Of a DNA stretch of 51,676 nt, positions 27,522 to 36,221 are shown in pieces. Numbering within the stretch: position 1 is the stretch's first letter; every line of letters begins with the position of its first letter. Both the position numbers and the translations under genes were made by a program. Location: NCBI GenBank assembly GCA_964626565.1, contig CAZVFX010000045.1:1-51676 (forward strand), read 5' to 3'. Under the pieces are notes generated by a model. The model ran no database searches and had not been told where the DNA came from. It was given only the letters and a program-made list of their open reading frames with translations. This stretch comes from CAZVFX01 sp964626565. Its GTDB lineage: Bacteria > Myxococcota_A > UBA9042 > CAIXZC01.

Positions 27522-28742
27522 GTGAAAACAGGTAGTTGGTATTCATACGGCATCACTGTTTGTATTGCGGTTGCGTTGGCCGTGGCGTGCTCGGGTGCGG
27601 GTGCGCCCGCGTTGGCGTCCCTTGAGCAGGCATCGAAGCTTGCAGCCGAGGGTCGCCTGGCAGAAGCCGAGGGCGAAGTGGACAGATTCATCACCGAAAA
27701 TCCGGGAGAAGAGCACCGGGCCGGGGCGCACTTGAGGCGCGGCTGTATCAAGGTGGAGCGGGGTGACGCCAGAGGAGCGCTGGAAGACCTGAAACAAGCT
27801 GACATGATCCTGGCAGAAGGGCGCACTTGCCGGGGCAAGGCCCTGGCCCTGCTGGCCCGGCACGAAGAAGCTCTAGCCGATCTGGGATGGGTCGTGGAGC
27901 AGGGCAACTTTGACGCCGAGGTGCTGGGTCTGGCGGTGCGTTCGGCGCTGGCGCTGCGGCGCACCGAAGCCGCGTACGAACTGGCGGAGAAAGGGTCGCA
28001 GAAGTTCCCTTCCAACGTTGACACCCTGGTTCTCTGGGCCCAGACCCAGGCAGTGGCGGGGAAGACCGCGGACGCGTTGGAAACGTTGCGTTTCTGCCAG
28101 ATGAAGGACCGTCGGGCCCCGCAGGTCTACTTTGTGAAGGGCAACATTCTGTGGGCCACGGAGAAGTACATCGAAGCGGTGACCGCATACGAAAAAGCGC
28201 TGGAACTGAATCCTCAATTTCCAGAGGCGCTGCGGAACATGGGAGTGGCCCTTATCCAGTCGGCACGCTACGACGAAGCGGCGAAGGCCTTGCTCAAGGC
28301 CTCCGACATGTTGCCCGACGATGTCCAACTGCTCAACAACCTGGGCGTGGCCCTGGCCGCGACGGGGCGTCTGGACGAGGCGGCCATAGCCTATGAGCGG
28401 GCAGTGAAGATGGCCCCGGAGCAGCCCCTGCTGCTCAACAATCTGGCCGACATCTATGTGCGGCTGGGAAGGGTGGACGAGGCGTTGGCCGCAGTGGAGC
28501 AGCTCGTGGTTGCGGCCCCCGGAAGGGGCAACGCGTTGAAAATGCAGATGGACCTGGTGGCGCTGCAGGCCCTAGGCGTCGCGGTGTGCTCAAAGGGAAA
28601 ACGCAAGGGAATATCCGCGGTGGAAGAAGCGTTCGCAAAGAGGGAGTGGAGCGGGGCTGACGCCCTCAAGACGCTTGAAAGGGTGCTCGCAGATCCCATA
28701 TTTACCCAAGTCCTGGAAGCGCGCGGCAAGCAGTGCCAATAG
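27522..28742 (+). CDS. TPR-repeat lipoprotein
   Basis: 406 residues from a GTG with AGGGAGA upstream. The signal ends at VALAVAC (Cys23). From about residue 30 to 350 the protein is a chain of tetratricopeptide repeats; the clearest read AVTAYEKALELNPQFPEAL, LLNNLGVALAATGRLDEAA and YVRLGRVDEALAAVEQLV. TPR chains bind other proteins; as a lipoprotein it would do this in the periplasm or at a membrane surface. It precedes the MoxR gene by 29 bases and likely belongs to the same operon. Confidence 0.85.
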   Translation: MKTGSWYSYGITVCIAVALAVACSGAGAPALASLEQASKLAAEGRLAEAEGEVDRFITENPGEEHRAGAHLRRGCIKVERGDARGALEDLKQADMILAEGRTCRGKALALLARHEEALADLGWVVEQGNFDAEVLGLAVRSALALRRTEAAYELAEKGSQKFPSNVDTLVLWAQTQAVAGKTADALETLRFCQMKDRRAPQVYFVKGNILWATEKYIEAVTAYEKALELNPQFPEALRNMGVALIQSARYDEAAKALLKASDMLPDDVQLLNNLGVALAATGRLDEAAIAYERAVKMAPEQPLLLNNLADIYVRLGRVDEALAAVEQLVVAAPGRGNALKMQMDLVALQALGVAVCSKGKRKGISAVEEAFAKREWSGADALKTLERVLADPIFTQVLEARGKQCQ

Positions 28743-28771
28743 CTGTCAGCCGAACAATGTGAGGAGCCGAT

Positions 28772-29737
28772 ATGCAGGAAGATAGCAGGGCTGTGTCAGG
28801 AGAAACCCGGGTCGCGGCTGTGGCCGAGGTTATAGCAGAGGTGGAGAAGGTGTTTGTGGGCAAGCGTCACGTGGTGGAGCTGGCCGTCGCAACCCTCCTC
28901 GCCGGAGGGCACCTCCTCCTCGAAGATGTTCCCGGAGTAGGCAAGACCACCCTGGCCAAGGCTCTCGCCAGGGCGCTGGACTGTGATTTTACGCGCATCC
29001 AGTTCACCTCGGACATGTTGCCGTCCGACGTCATCGGGACCTTTGTCTTCAACCCGACCAGCGGAGAGTTTGTCTTTCGGTCCGGCCCGCTCTTCTCCAA
29101 TATCGTACTGGCCGACGAGATAAACCGCACCTCTCCCCGGACTCAAAGTGCGCTGCTCGAAGCGATGAACGAGCGACAGATAACCATCGACAACCAGACC
29201 TTCGAATTGAAGCCCCCTTTCTTCGTCATCGCGACCCAGAACCCTAAGGAACTGCATGGCACCTACCCTCTCCCGGAGTCCCAGCTCGACCGATTCCTGA
29301 TGTCGCTGAGCATCGGCTATCCGGGTCCTGAGGAGGAGAAGAAGATCATCGCCGGCCTCAACGACGAACGACGCATGGGCGACGTCAATCGGGTTATGTC
29401 CCGGGAGTCGCTGTTGTCGCTGCGCGAGCAGGTGCATTCGGTGGCCGTCAAACCGGAACTGGTGACCTATATCCACACGGTGGTGCAGGCTACTCGGGAC
29501 AATCCTGCCTTCGAGTTGGGGGCGAGTCCCCGGGCCGGTATCCAGATGCTCAAAGCGGCGCGGGCGCTGGCTTTGATGCGGGGCCGTGATTTCGTGACCC
29601 CCGATGACATTCGCGAAGTCGCCCCCAACGTGCTCGCCCACCGGCTCGTACTCAAAGCTTCGTCCCAGCTCTTTGCCGGCCGGGCCCAGTCGCTGGCCAA
29701 GGCGGAGGAACTGCTGGATTCCATTCCGGTGCCGTGA
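28772..29737 (+). CDS. MoxR-family AAA+ ATPase
   Basis: 321 residues. Walker A is EDVPGVGKTTLAKA, Walker B NIVLADEINR, followed by SPRTQSALLEAMNERQ and sensor region FFVIATQNPKELHGTYPLPE, diagnostic of MoxR (AAA_3 with AAA lid). The family acts as a chaperone-like ATPase that activates metalloenzymes or surface complexes, usually with a DUF58 and a VWA or transglutaminase partner, as here. Cytoplasmic. Its TGA overlaps the start of the DUF58 gene. Confidence 0.92.
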   Translation: MQEDSRAVSGETRVAAVAEVIAEVEKVFVGKRHVVELAVATLLAGGHLLLEDVPGVGKTTLAKALARALDCDFTRIQFTSDMLPSDVIGTFVFNPTSGEFVFRSGPLFSNIVLADEINRTSPRTQSALLEAMNERQITIDNQTFELKPPFFVIATQNPKELHGTYPLPESQLDRFLMSLSIGYPGPEEEKKIIAGLNDERRMGDVNRVMSRESLLSLREQVHSVAVKPELVTYIHTVVQATRDNPAFELGASPRAGIQMLKAARALALMRGRDFVTPDDIREVAPNVLAHRLVLKASSQLFAGRAQSLAKAEELLDSIPVP

Positions 29738-31002
29738 TGCTCGCGTCCGGCCGTCGTTTCTTCTCCCGCTATTTGCGACCGCGTGGGTTTAGATTTTCGC
29801 TCGCGGGGTCGGTGGCGCTGTTGTTTACCGGGACTGCCGGCTACTTGACGGTGCGCTTCCCCATGTTTATGGGCCTGCGCATCATGTTTTTCGTGATGCT
29901 CTTCATCAACGCGCTTTTCTTTGTCCGTTTCCGGGAAAAAGGGACGGGGCTCTTCGAGAAGATGATGCAGAGCAAGTTCTTCCCCCGGAAGCTTGCGTTT
30001 ACCAGAGAGGGGAAATTCCTGGTGCTCATTTCCATGGGCATCGGTTTTGCCGCGGTGAATACGGGGAGCAACCTGCTGTATCTGCTCATGTCCATGCTCA
30101 TGTCGATTATTGTTGCCAGCGGGATGCTGTCGGAGCTGGTGTTGCGAAAGCTCAAATGGGCCGTGGATCTCCCTTCCGAAGCGGTGGCCGGCGCGGAGAC
30201 CCTTTTTGCCATCGGTGTTACCAACAACAAGAAGCGCCTCAACTCCTTTTCCCTGGAAGGGTCGGTGCTGCTCGGAGATGAGCGGCCGGTGGAGCAGAAC
30301 ATGGGGCAGCTGTTGAGACTGCCGCCGGGTCACTCCGACTATCTCTACTGCGGGGTGAGGTTTCCCGCCCGGGGCGAGTACCAGGTGCGGGGAATCGCCC
30401 TTGGCACCCGCTATCCGTTCTCGTTTTTTACCAAGAGCCGCAACTACGAACTGAACCGGGAGATCGTGGTGGTTCCCCGGGGAGAGCACCCGCTTGAGCC
30501 GCTGCTCTTCGCCCTGGCCACAGGCCATGAGGAGCACGCCAGCAAGCCGGGGAGGGGCACCGAGTTTTTCTCCGTGCGCCCCATGCAGAACGGTGACGAG
30601 TGGCGGGACGTTCATTGGAAGCAGACCGCCAAGACCAACCGTTTCGCGGTGAAGGAGCACGAGGCTCTCACCTCTCGCAAGGTGTACGTGCTGTTGACGG
30701 CCGAAGACGGAGCCCAGCGGGATAATGTCGAAGAAGACCCCAGGGAAGAAGGGGTGGAGATCGCCGCGTCCATCATAAAGTTTCTCATCAGCAAACAGTT
30801 TGAGGTAGGGCTGTTTGCTCCCGGCGTTCGAGTACCGCCGGCATCGGGCACCAGCGGGCTCAGGAAGCTCTTTCTCACGCTGGCACTGCTGGACGTTGAT
30901 GACGAGTGGGGTCAGCGCGGGCCGCTCCTGGCCGGATATCGTTCCGATCGCGACATTCTGATTACGGTGAATCTGGATACCGGCACGGTGGAGAAATCAT
31001 GA
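29737..31002 (+). CDS. DUF58 membrane protein, MoxR partner
   Basis: 421 residues from ATG 29737 (a GTG directly before it, 29734, is an alternative start). Two hydrophobic hairpins near the N-terminus (about 20-70 and 90-125) are followed by a beta-rich part and the DUF58 core RPMQNGDEWRDVHWKQTAK. The family is nearly always next to MoxR and often to a TgpA-like transglutaminase. The upstream stop overlaps its start by one base, and its own TGA overlaps the next ATG (ATGA), so the three products are probably made in fixed ratio. Confidence 0.88.
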   Translation: MLASGRRFFSRYLRPRGFRFSLAGSVALLFTGTAGYLTVRFPMFMGLRIMFFVMLFINALFFVRFREKGTGLFEKMMQSKFFPRKLAFTREGKFLVLISMGIGFAAVNTGSNLLYLLMSMLMSIIVASGMLSELVLRKLKWAVDLPSEAVAGAETLFAIGVTNNKKRLNSFSLEGSVLLGDERPVEQNMGQLLRLPPGHSDYLYCGVRFPARGEYQVRGIALGTRYPFSFFTKSRNYELNREIVVVPRGEHPLEPLLFALATGHEEHASKPGRGTEFFSVRPMQNGDEWRDVHWKQTAKTNRFAVKEHEALTSRKVYVLLTAEDGAQRDNVEEDPREEGVEIAASIIKFLISKQFEVGLFAPGVRVPPASGTSGLRKLFLTLALLDVDDEWGQRGPLLAGYRSDRDILITVNLDTGTVEKS

Positions 31003-33152
31003 CTCTGTCGCGCATGGTGAGGTTGGTGGGATTGCTGCTGGTGGCAGTGGCCTGTCTACCGCTCTACCTCTCCGACGAGCTCCCCGGCCCCATCTGGATC
31101 GTGGTGGCGGCAGGACTGGTGTTGGGCTGGTTCACCGGGGCAAAGAAGCGCGGGAAGGAAGTTGTAGTATTGTTGACCACCCTGCTCATCGCCGGGTTCC
31201 TGCTGCTGGTCTTTCTCAGTATGCAAACGGGCAACTGGCTGGTGAACAGCATCACGTTTGCGCTGCTGGCAACTGTGGCCCGGGCTATGCAATTGAGTAC
31301 TTCGCGGCAGTACTTTCAGTTGGTGGGTCTAAGCTTCCTGTTGCTCATCGCGTCTGCGGTGACCAATCCTGACGTTTACTTTTCGTTCTTCTTCGTCCTG
31401 TACGCGGTGTTGCTCACCTGGGCCTTGACCTACACCCACATCGTGCAGCAGGTGGAGGAGTCTGAGGAGGCCAGCGGTTTGGCGTGGAAGGCGTCGAGCT
31501 TTGTCTCCCGGCGTTTTCTCATCGGCTCGTCTGCGTTGGCGTTGCTGCTGCTCATTTCGTCCATGGTGATCTTCTTCCTCTTTCCCCGTCTGGGCCTGGG
31601 CTTCTTCTCCGCCCGGGTGCGGTCTGCCGAATCGATCCAGGGATTCTCCGACTCCATCGAACTGGGCCATTTCGGCACGTTGCAGGAATCGGGAAGAGTG
31701 GTGCTGCGCCTCGAATTTGTCTCGGGGGAGGATCACATCGGCCCGGAGTCGATGCTGCGGTTGCGGGGGATAACGTTCGACAAGTATGACGGCCGCGGGT
31801 GGACCAAGAGCAAGTCGGCCGCCTACCAACTTCGCGCCGGCCGGGATGGCTTTCATCCCATCTCTTCGTATGGGTCGGCCAAGGATATCGAGTACAACGA
31901 GATCGAGTACGACATCTACCAGGAGCCGCTGGAGATTGAAACCAGGGTGTTGTTCTCAATCGTCAGGCCGTTGAGCCTAAGGCCGGTGGCCAACCGTTTC
32001 GACCGCTTCCGCGGCACCATGAAGACCTACTTCATCGATGAAATGCAGGACCTTTCTTACGACGGCCCGAGGGGCACCAGCGTCAGTTACACAATGCGTT
32101 CGGGCCTGCTGAAGCTGAGGCCGGGGAGCCTTAGAAGGACGCTTCAAAAATACCCCCGATCGATCCGCAAGCGCTACCTCCAACTGCCCGAAGGCTTCGA
32201 CCCGAGGGTAAACGAGTTGGCCGAAGAGGTGATCGGGAGCGCTGACAACCCCTACGACATGGCCCTGGCCATTGAGAGCCACCTGGCGAACAACTACAAG
32301 TACAACAAGGAAGGGCAGGGGGAGCTCACCGATCCGATCTCCAATTTCCTCTTCGAGCGCAAAGAAGGGCACTGCGAGTATTACGCCTCGGCCATGGTGC
32401 TGATGCTCAGGACCCTGGGCGTTCCTGCCCGCCCGGCCAACGGATTCTTAGGCGCCACCTACAACGCGTTCGGCGAGTACTACACGGTCACCGAGGGGCG
32501 CGCTCATTCCTGGGTGGAGGTCTATTTCAACCAGTGGGGCTGGATCACCTTCGACCCCACCCCGGCGGTGGAGTCGCTGCCCGAGGAAACCGGCTTCTTC
32601 GGCAACATTGCGCTGTGGTTCGACGCGATGAAGCTGGAGTGGTACAAGTGGGTGGTTGAGTACGATCTCGAACGACAGCTAGCGCTTTACACCGGGCTGT
32701 GGAACGCCATCGCTCCGGAATCACGTCAGATCGATCTGGGCCCGGAGAGTTCGGTGTTCCAGATGCGCAAGAAGATGAAGGATGCGGCCCGGGATATGTT
32801 TACCTGGAAGCTGGGGATTGCCGCGCTGATTCTGTTCACGGCGGTTATGGTGCTGCCCGGGTTGATTCGCCGCTATCTGAGGCGGAATCGCGTCAGCCGG
32901 AAGCGCCTGGATCGCCTGGCCGCTAAGTTGCGCAAGCTCCTCGGCCGCAAAGGTTTCAGGGTGTTGCCCGGCGCGACGCTCCCTGCCCTGGTTCGGCAGG
33001 GGGTGGAAGAGCGGTATTCGGCCATGCCCCAACTGGCCCGGTTGGTAGTGACCCTGGAAGAGGCCAGGTGGCGGCCCGACGCGGACGCCGACCTTGGCGG
33101 CATGCGGCGCCTGCTGGCCGAAGTGGCCAGCGCGCCGGCGCTCAAGCGCTAA
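30999..33152 (+). CDS. TgpA-like membrane transglutaminase (DUF3488 plus transglutaminase core)
   Basis: 717 residues. The start at ATG 30999 overlaps the DUF58 stop by four bases; an earlier in-frame ATG would lie inside that gene. About six membrane segments lie in residues 1-200, then a long periplasmic part with the transglutaminase-like triad Cys459 (KEGHCEYYASAM), His503 (GRAHSWVEV) and Asp519 (WITFDPTPA), and a last membrane segment at about 605-625 before a cytoplasmic tail. P. aeruginosa TgpA has this layout and is essential there. Substrate unknown. With MoxR and DUF58 this forms a common gene trio. Confidence 0.9.
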   Translation: MTLSRMVRLVGLLLVAVACLPLYLSDELPGPIWIVVAAGLVLGWFTGAKKRGKEVVVLLTTLLIAGFLLLVFLSMQTGNWLVNSITFALLATVARAMQLSTSRQYFQLVGLSFLLLIASAVTNPDVYFSFFFVLYAVLLTWALTYTHIVQQVEESEEASGLAWKASSFVSRRFLIGSSALALLLLISSMVIFFLFPRLGLGFFSARVRSAESIQGFSDSIELGHFGTLQESGRVVLRLEFVSGEDHIGPESMLRLRGITFDKYDGRGWTKSKSAAYQLRAGRDGFHPISSYGSAKDIEYNEIEYDIYQEPLEIETRVLFSIVRPLSLRPVANRFDRFRGTMKTYFIDEMQDLSYDGPRGTSVSYTMRSGLLKLRPGSLRRTLQKYPRSIRKRYLQLPEGFDPRVNELAEEVIGSADNPYDMALAIESHLANNYKYNKEGQGELTDPISNFLFERKEGHCEYYASAMVLMLRTLGVPARPANGFLGATYNAFGEYYTVTEGRAHSWVEVYFNQWGWITFDPTPAVESLPEETGFFGNIALWFDAMKLEWYKWVVEYDLERQLALYTGLWNAIAPESRQIDLGPESSVFQMRKKMKDAARDMFTWKLGIAALILFTAVMVLPGLIRRYLRRNRVSRKRLDRLAAKLRKLLGRKGFRVLPGATLPALVRQGVEERYSAMPQLARLVVTLEEARWRPDADADLGGMRRLLAEVASAPALKR

Positions 33153-33159
33153 ATATCAT

Positions 33160-33187
33160 TTGACCCACTGTTACGAGATGTTATAGT
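33160..33187 (+). promoter_or_regulatory. Promoter of the Ser/Thr kinase gene
   Basis: TTGACC (33160-33165), 16 bases, TATAGT (33182-33187). Both boxes match five of six consensus positions. The start would be about 50 bases before the kinase ATG. Confidence 0.6.
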
Positions 33188-33243
33188 CCTTGTGAAGTGT
33201 GCCCCGGTCATTCGCACTGACAGAACTGCAGCGCAGGATTGAC

Positions 33244-34967
33244 ATGGCTGATACTAACAAAATTCTCGGTCAGAAGATCAACGACCGATACGAAGTGCTC
33301 GAGCTCATCGGCAAGGGCGGCTCCGGGCAAGTGTTCAAGGCGTTGGACACCCAGTCTGATCAGACCGTTGCGCTCAAGATTCTCAAAGACATCTCTACCG
33401 AAAACTCGGAAAGTGTTATCCGGTTCGAGAAAGAAGTGGCCGTGTCCGCCAAACTCACCAATCCCCACACGGTCAAAGTCTTTGACTTTGGCAAGACCAG
33501 GGAGGGGTTTCTTGTCATCTCCATGGAGTTCCTCGAGGGGCGGCCGTTGCGGGAGCTCATTCAGAATGAGGCGCCCCTGTCGCCCCGGCGGGCGGTTTCC
33601 ATCGTGGTGCAGGCCCTCGAAGCGTTGGCTGAGGCGCAAAAAGTCGGCATTGTCCATCGCGACCTCAAACCCGACAACATCTTCATCCTCGACGGAGAAG
33701 ACGGAGAAGACCTGGTCAAGGTGCTCGATTTCGGCATCGCCAAGTTCCTGCTGGATGACACCGTTGGAGACACTCTGAGCCGGGACGGTTTTGTTTTTGG
33801 CACGCCGCTCTACATTTCGCCCGAACAGGCGTTGGGCTGGCAGGTGACCCCGGCGTCGGACATCTACTCTTTAGGCGTAGTCTTCTTTGAGATGCTGGCC
33901 GGGTATCCGCCGTTCAACGCGGAGACCCCCATCGGCCTGGGCATGAAGCACATCTATGAACCGCCGCCGCTTGACAGGCTGCGAGTGACCGAAGAAGCCT
34001 ACATCGGGATCAAGCAGATTCTGGCGGCTATGCTGGAGAAACGCCCGGAGAAGCGGCTGGATGATGCGGAAGCGATTATCGGCCGCTTCGCTGATTTGGG
34101 CGGCATCGTTGATACCCCGTTCGAAGTACTGCCCGACGAAGGCGGCGGGCAGGTGCCGGTGAAGCCGACCACCGATCAGGAAACCATCCGGGCCCGCCCC
34201 GCGGATACCGGCGAGAGTCCGGTAGCCTCCCTGGCGCCCGACCCCACCGAAGAAGAAGACGAGGAGATTCTCGAGGGCGAACTCCTCGAGGAAGGGCCTG
34301 CGGAAGCAGAACCCGAACCGGAAGATCTCGGCACCCCGAGTGCGAGCGAGGGGCCTGCGGAAGCAGANNNNNNNNNNNNNNNNNNNNNNNNNNNNNNNNN
34401 NNNNNNNNNNNNNNNNNNNNNNNNNNNNNNNNNNNNNNNNNNNNNNNNNNNNNNNNNNNNNNNNNNNCCGAACCGGAAGATCTCGGCACCCCGAGTGCGA
34501 GCGAGGGGCCTGCGGAAGCAGAACCCGAACCGGAAGATATCGGTACCCCGAGTGCGAGCGAGGGGCCTGCGGAGGCAGAACCCGAACCGGAAGATCTCGG
34601 TACCCCGAGTGCGAGCGAGGGGCCTGCGGAAGCAGAGGAGGAGCCTCAGGAAGAGGACGACGACCCGGAACAGGACGAACAGTCGGCCCAGCCAAGCGAG
34701 AAGTTCTCCCTGGCCGAGTCCGCCAGTTGGCAGTCTCATATCCCCAGGGATGACAGCCCTTCCAGTTGGGTGGAGCCTCCCGACGAATCCAGTGCCGGAG
34801 TCGGTGCGCTGGGGTGGGCGGTGCTCGCTATCGGCCTGGCCCTGGTCGCTTTCGTCATGTATGCCATGTTTGCCGGTGGCAAGGCGCCCCCTGACGTTCT
34901 TGAGGCGGGGCCGGGTGCACCCGTCGAGGTCGTGAATATCATCGATTCGACCCCCGCTTTGAGGTAG
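33244..34967 (+). CDS. Hanks-type Ser/Thr protein kinase with repeat linker and C-terminal membrane anchor, broken by a gap
   Basis: Start ATG 33244. Kinase domain about residues 16-275: GKGGSGQV (P-loop), VALKIL (ATP lysine), HRDLKPDN (catalytic loop), LDFGIAKF (Mg2+ loop) and GTPLYISPEQ (activation end). An acidic linker then enters a 19-residue repeat, EPEPEDLGTPSASEGPAEA, interrupted by 100 N. After the gap the same repeat continues in the +2 frame, runs through a membrane segment (GWAVLAIGLALVAFVMYAMF) and stops at TAG 34965-34967. One gene is intended: the frame change comes from the placeholder length of the gap, not from mutation. The kinase sits in the cytoplasm, the tail outside. 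Substrates unknown; the GAF protein downstream is a possible partner. Confidence 0.85.
34309..34634 (+). repeat. 57-bp coding tandem repeat in the kinase gene
   Basis: Unit 34309-34365 before the gap; after it a partial unit (34468-34520) and full units 34521-34577 and 34578-34634. They are nearly identical (single changes such as CTC/ATC and GAA/GAG). Each unit encodes 19 residues. The DNA part CACCCCGAGTGCGAGCG and GGGGCCTGCGG matches an intergenic repeat found at 8143-8171, 43257-43302 and 46292-46324. Confidence 0.9.
34368..34467. other. Assembly gap, 100 N
   Basis: Exactly 100 N lie inside the 57-bp repeats. The unit phase on both sides requires the true missing length to be 2 + 57k bases (2, 59, 116 and so on), so 100 is a placeholder. 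Repeat collapse is the likely cause. Confidence 0.9.
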
Positions 34968-34989
34968 GGGCGGCAGGCCCCAATAGTCG

Positions 34990-35017
34990 TTGACTATCAC
35001 GATTGCTACTGTAAACT
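34990..35017 (+). promoter_or_regulatory. Promoter of the GAF protein gene
   Basis: TTGACT (34990-34995), 16 bases, TAAACT (35012-35017). Just after it is a small hairpin, ACTGGTT and AACCGGT around TTCG (35023-35040), in the untranslated leader of the GAF gene. Confidence 0.55.
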
Positions 35018-35067
35018 AATCACTGGTTTTCGAACCGGTTTTATTGATTCGCTTTTTGGGGGAAAGG

Positions 35068-36204
35068 ATGGCCACTTACAACGTATTTATTCCTGCTGCC
35101 AAGGACTCTGACCTGCCCGACCTGACGGTCAAGGTGGAGGCGTCAAACTGGCTGGTGGCGCTCAAAGAAAGTCTGCGGCAGCTTGGTGAGCAGGGCGACA
35201 GCCTCGCCAACATCGTTTGCGAGACGGCTCCCGACGGGTCACTGCGGGTAGCGGATCCGGCGAACCGTCGTGTCTTCGTCTTGAAGCAGGTGGAAGAGGG
35301 CGCCGAAGATGACTCCCTGCTCAAGGAGGCTGAGGAGCGGGCTGCGGAATCCAGGCGTCTGGCCGAAGCAGCGGCGCAGGAAAAGGACGAAACCGAGGCC
35401 AAACTCGAAGATGTGAAGAGTCGCATGACCTCCACGGGGATCTCCGTGGCCGAGGTGGAGAAGGCCACCCAAGAAGCCGAGGAGTTGCAGAAGCTGGCCG
35501 AGGAGAAGCGCAACTTGGAGGCCGAACTGGAGGCTGCCCGGGCCAAGCTGAACCAGGCTGCGGATAAGGCTGCCGATGAGGCCACCGGAGTGTTGGGCAA
35601 AGTGGAGGTGGCTGAGGTCGCCAGGGAGCACCGCGGCGATGAGTGGGAGGACCTGGATGACTGGTACGACGATGTTGACGAAGCCGAGGAGACCATTGAC
35701 GGCATGGTGGCCGACGTGTTCCTGGAAACGGATACTCTGCACGAGATGAACGAGATGGAAGCAGCCACCAAGGTGCTGGAGTTGGCCAACCGACACGTCT
35801 CGGCGGAAGCCGCCTCGGTGTTCTACTCCGATATGAATTCGGCGCTGAAAGATATGGTCATCGTGGCCGCGTCAGGCCCCATCGGGTCGAAGATCTTGGG
35901 CGTACGGGTTCCCGTGGGCAAGGGCATCGTAGGCTTCACGGTAAGCAACGGGGTGAAGCTCACCATGAACTCGGTGGAGAACAACCCTCAGTTCTACGGC
36001 CGCCTCGACGACGAGTTCGGCTTCAGCACCTCAAACATCCTGTGCGTTCCCATTCTGCACGAAGACCGCACCTACGGCGCCATTGAGATGATCAACAAGA
36101 AGTCCGCGGGCGAGTGGACTTCCAACGACAGCAACGTCCTCGAATCCCTCGGCCGCATCTTAGGCCGCGCCCTGGAGACCACCATCTCCATAAAGAAGGA
36201 CTAA
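35068..36204 (+). CDS. Coiled-coil GAF domain protein
   Basis: 378 residues from ATG 35068 with GGGGGAAAGG upstream; a TTG 24 bases earlier is less likely. The first 80 residues form a small beta-rich domain (MATYNVFIPAAKDSDLPDL). A long acidic coiled coil covers about 90-185. A GAF domain fills about 225-375, with GKGIVGFTVSNGV and TSNILCVPILHEDRTYGAIE. GAF domains bind small ligands or sense redox state. No output domain and no signal peptide, so probably a cytoplasmic sensor or scaffold. It follows a Ser/Thr kinase, which suggests a signalling link, though it has its own promoter. The ligase gene starts 17 bases after its stop. Confidence 0.82.
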   Translation: MATYNVFIPAAKDSDLPDLTVKVEASNWLVALKESLRQLGEQGDSLANIVCETAPDGSLRVADPANRRVFVLKQVEEGAEDDSLLKEAEERAAESRRLAEAAAQEKDETEAKLEDVKSRMTSTGISVAEVEKATQEAEELQKLAEEKRNLEAELEAARAKLNQAADKAADEATGVLGKVEVAEVAREHRGDEWEDLDDWYDDVDEAEETIDGMVADVFLETDTLHEMNEMEAATKVLELANRHVSAEAASVFYSDMNSALKDMVIVAASGPIGSKILGVRVPVGKGIVGFTVSNGVKLTMNSVENNPQFYGRLDDEFGFSTSNILCVPILHEDRTYGAIEMINKKSAGEWTSNDSNVLESLGRILGRALETTISIKKD

Positions 36205-36221
36205 CCAGCACCCTAAGCGTC

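Noticed and set aside
34309..34634. Possible CRISPR array
   Set aside because: Units follow each other without unique spacers and stay in one reading frame. The same holds for the 18-bp repeats at 45875-46018.
34770..34967. A separate small membrane protein gene
   Set aside because: It is the C-terminal anchor of the Ser/Thr kinase, displaced into another frame by the placeholder gap. No start signal of its own.
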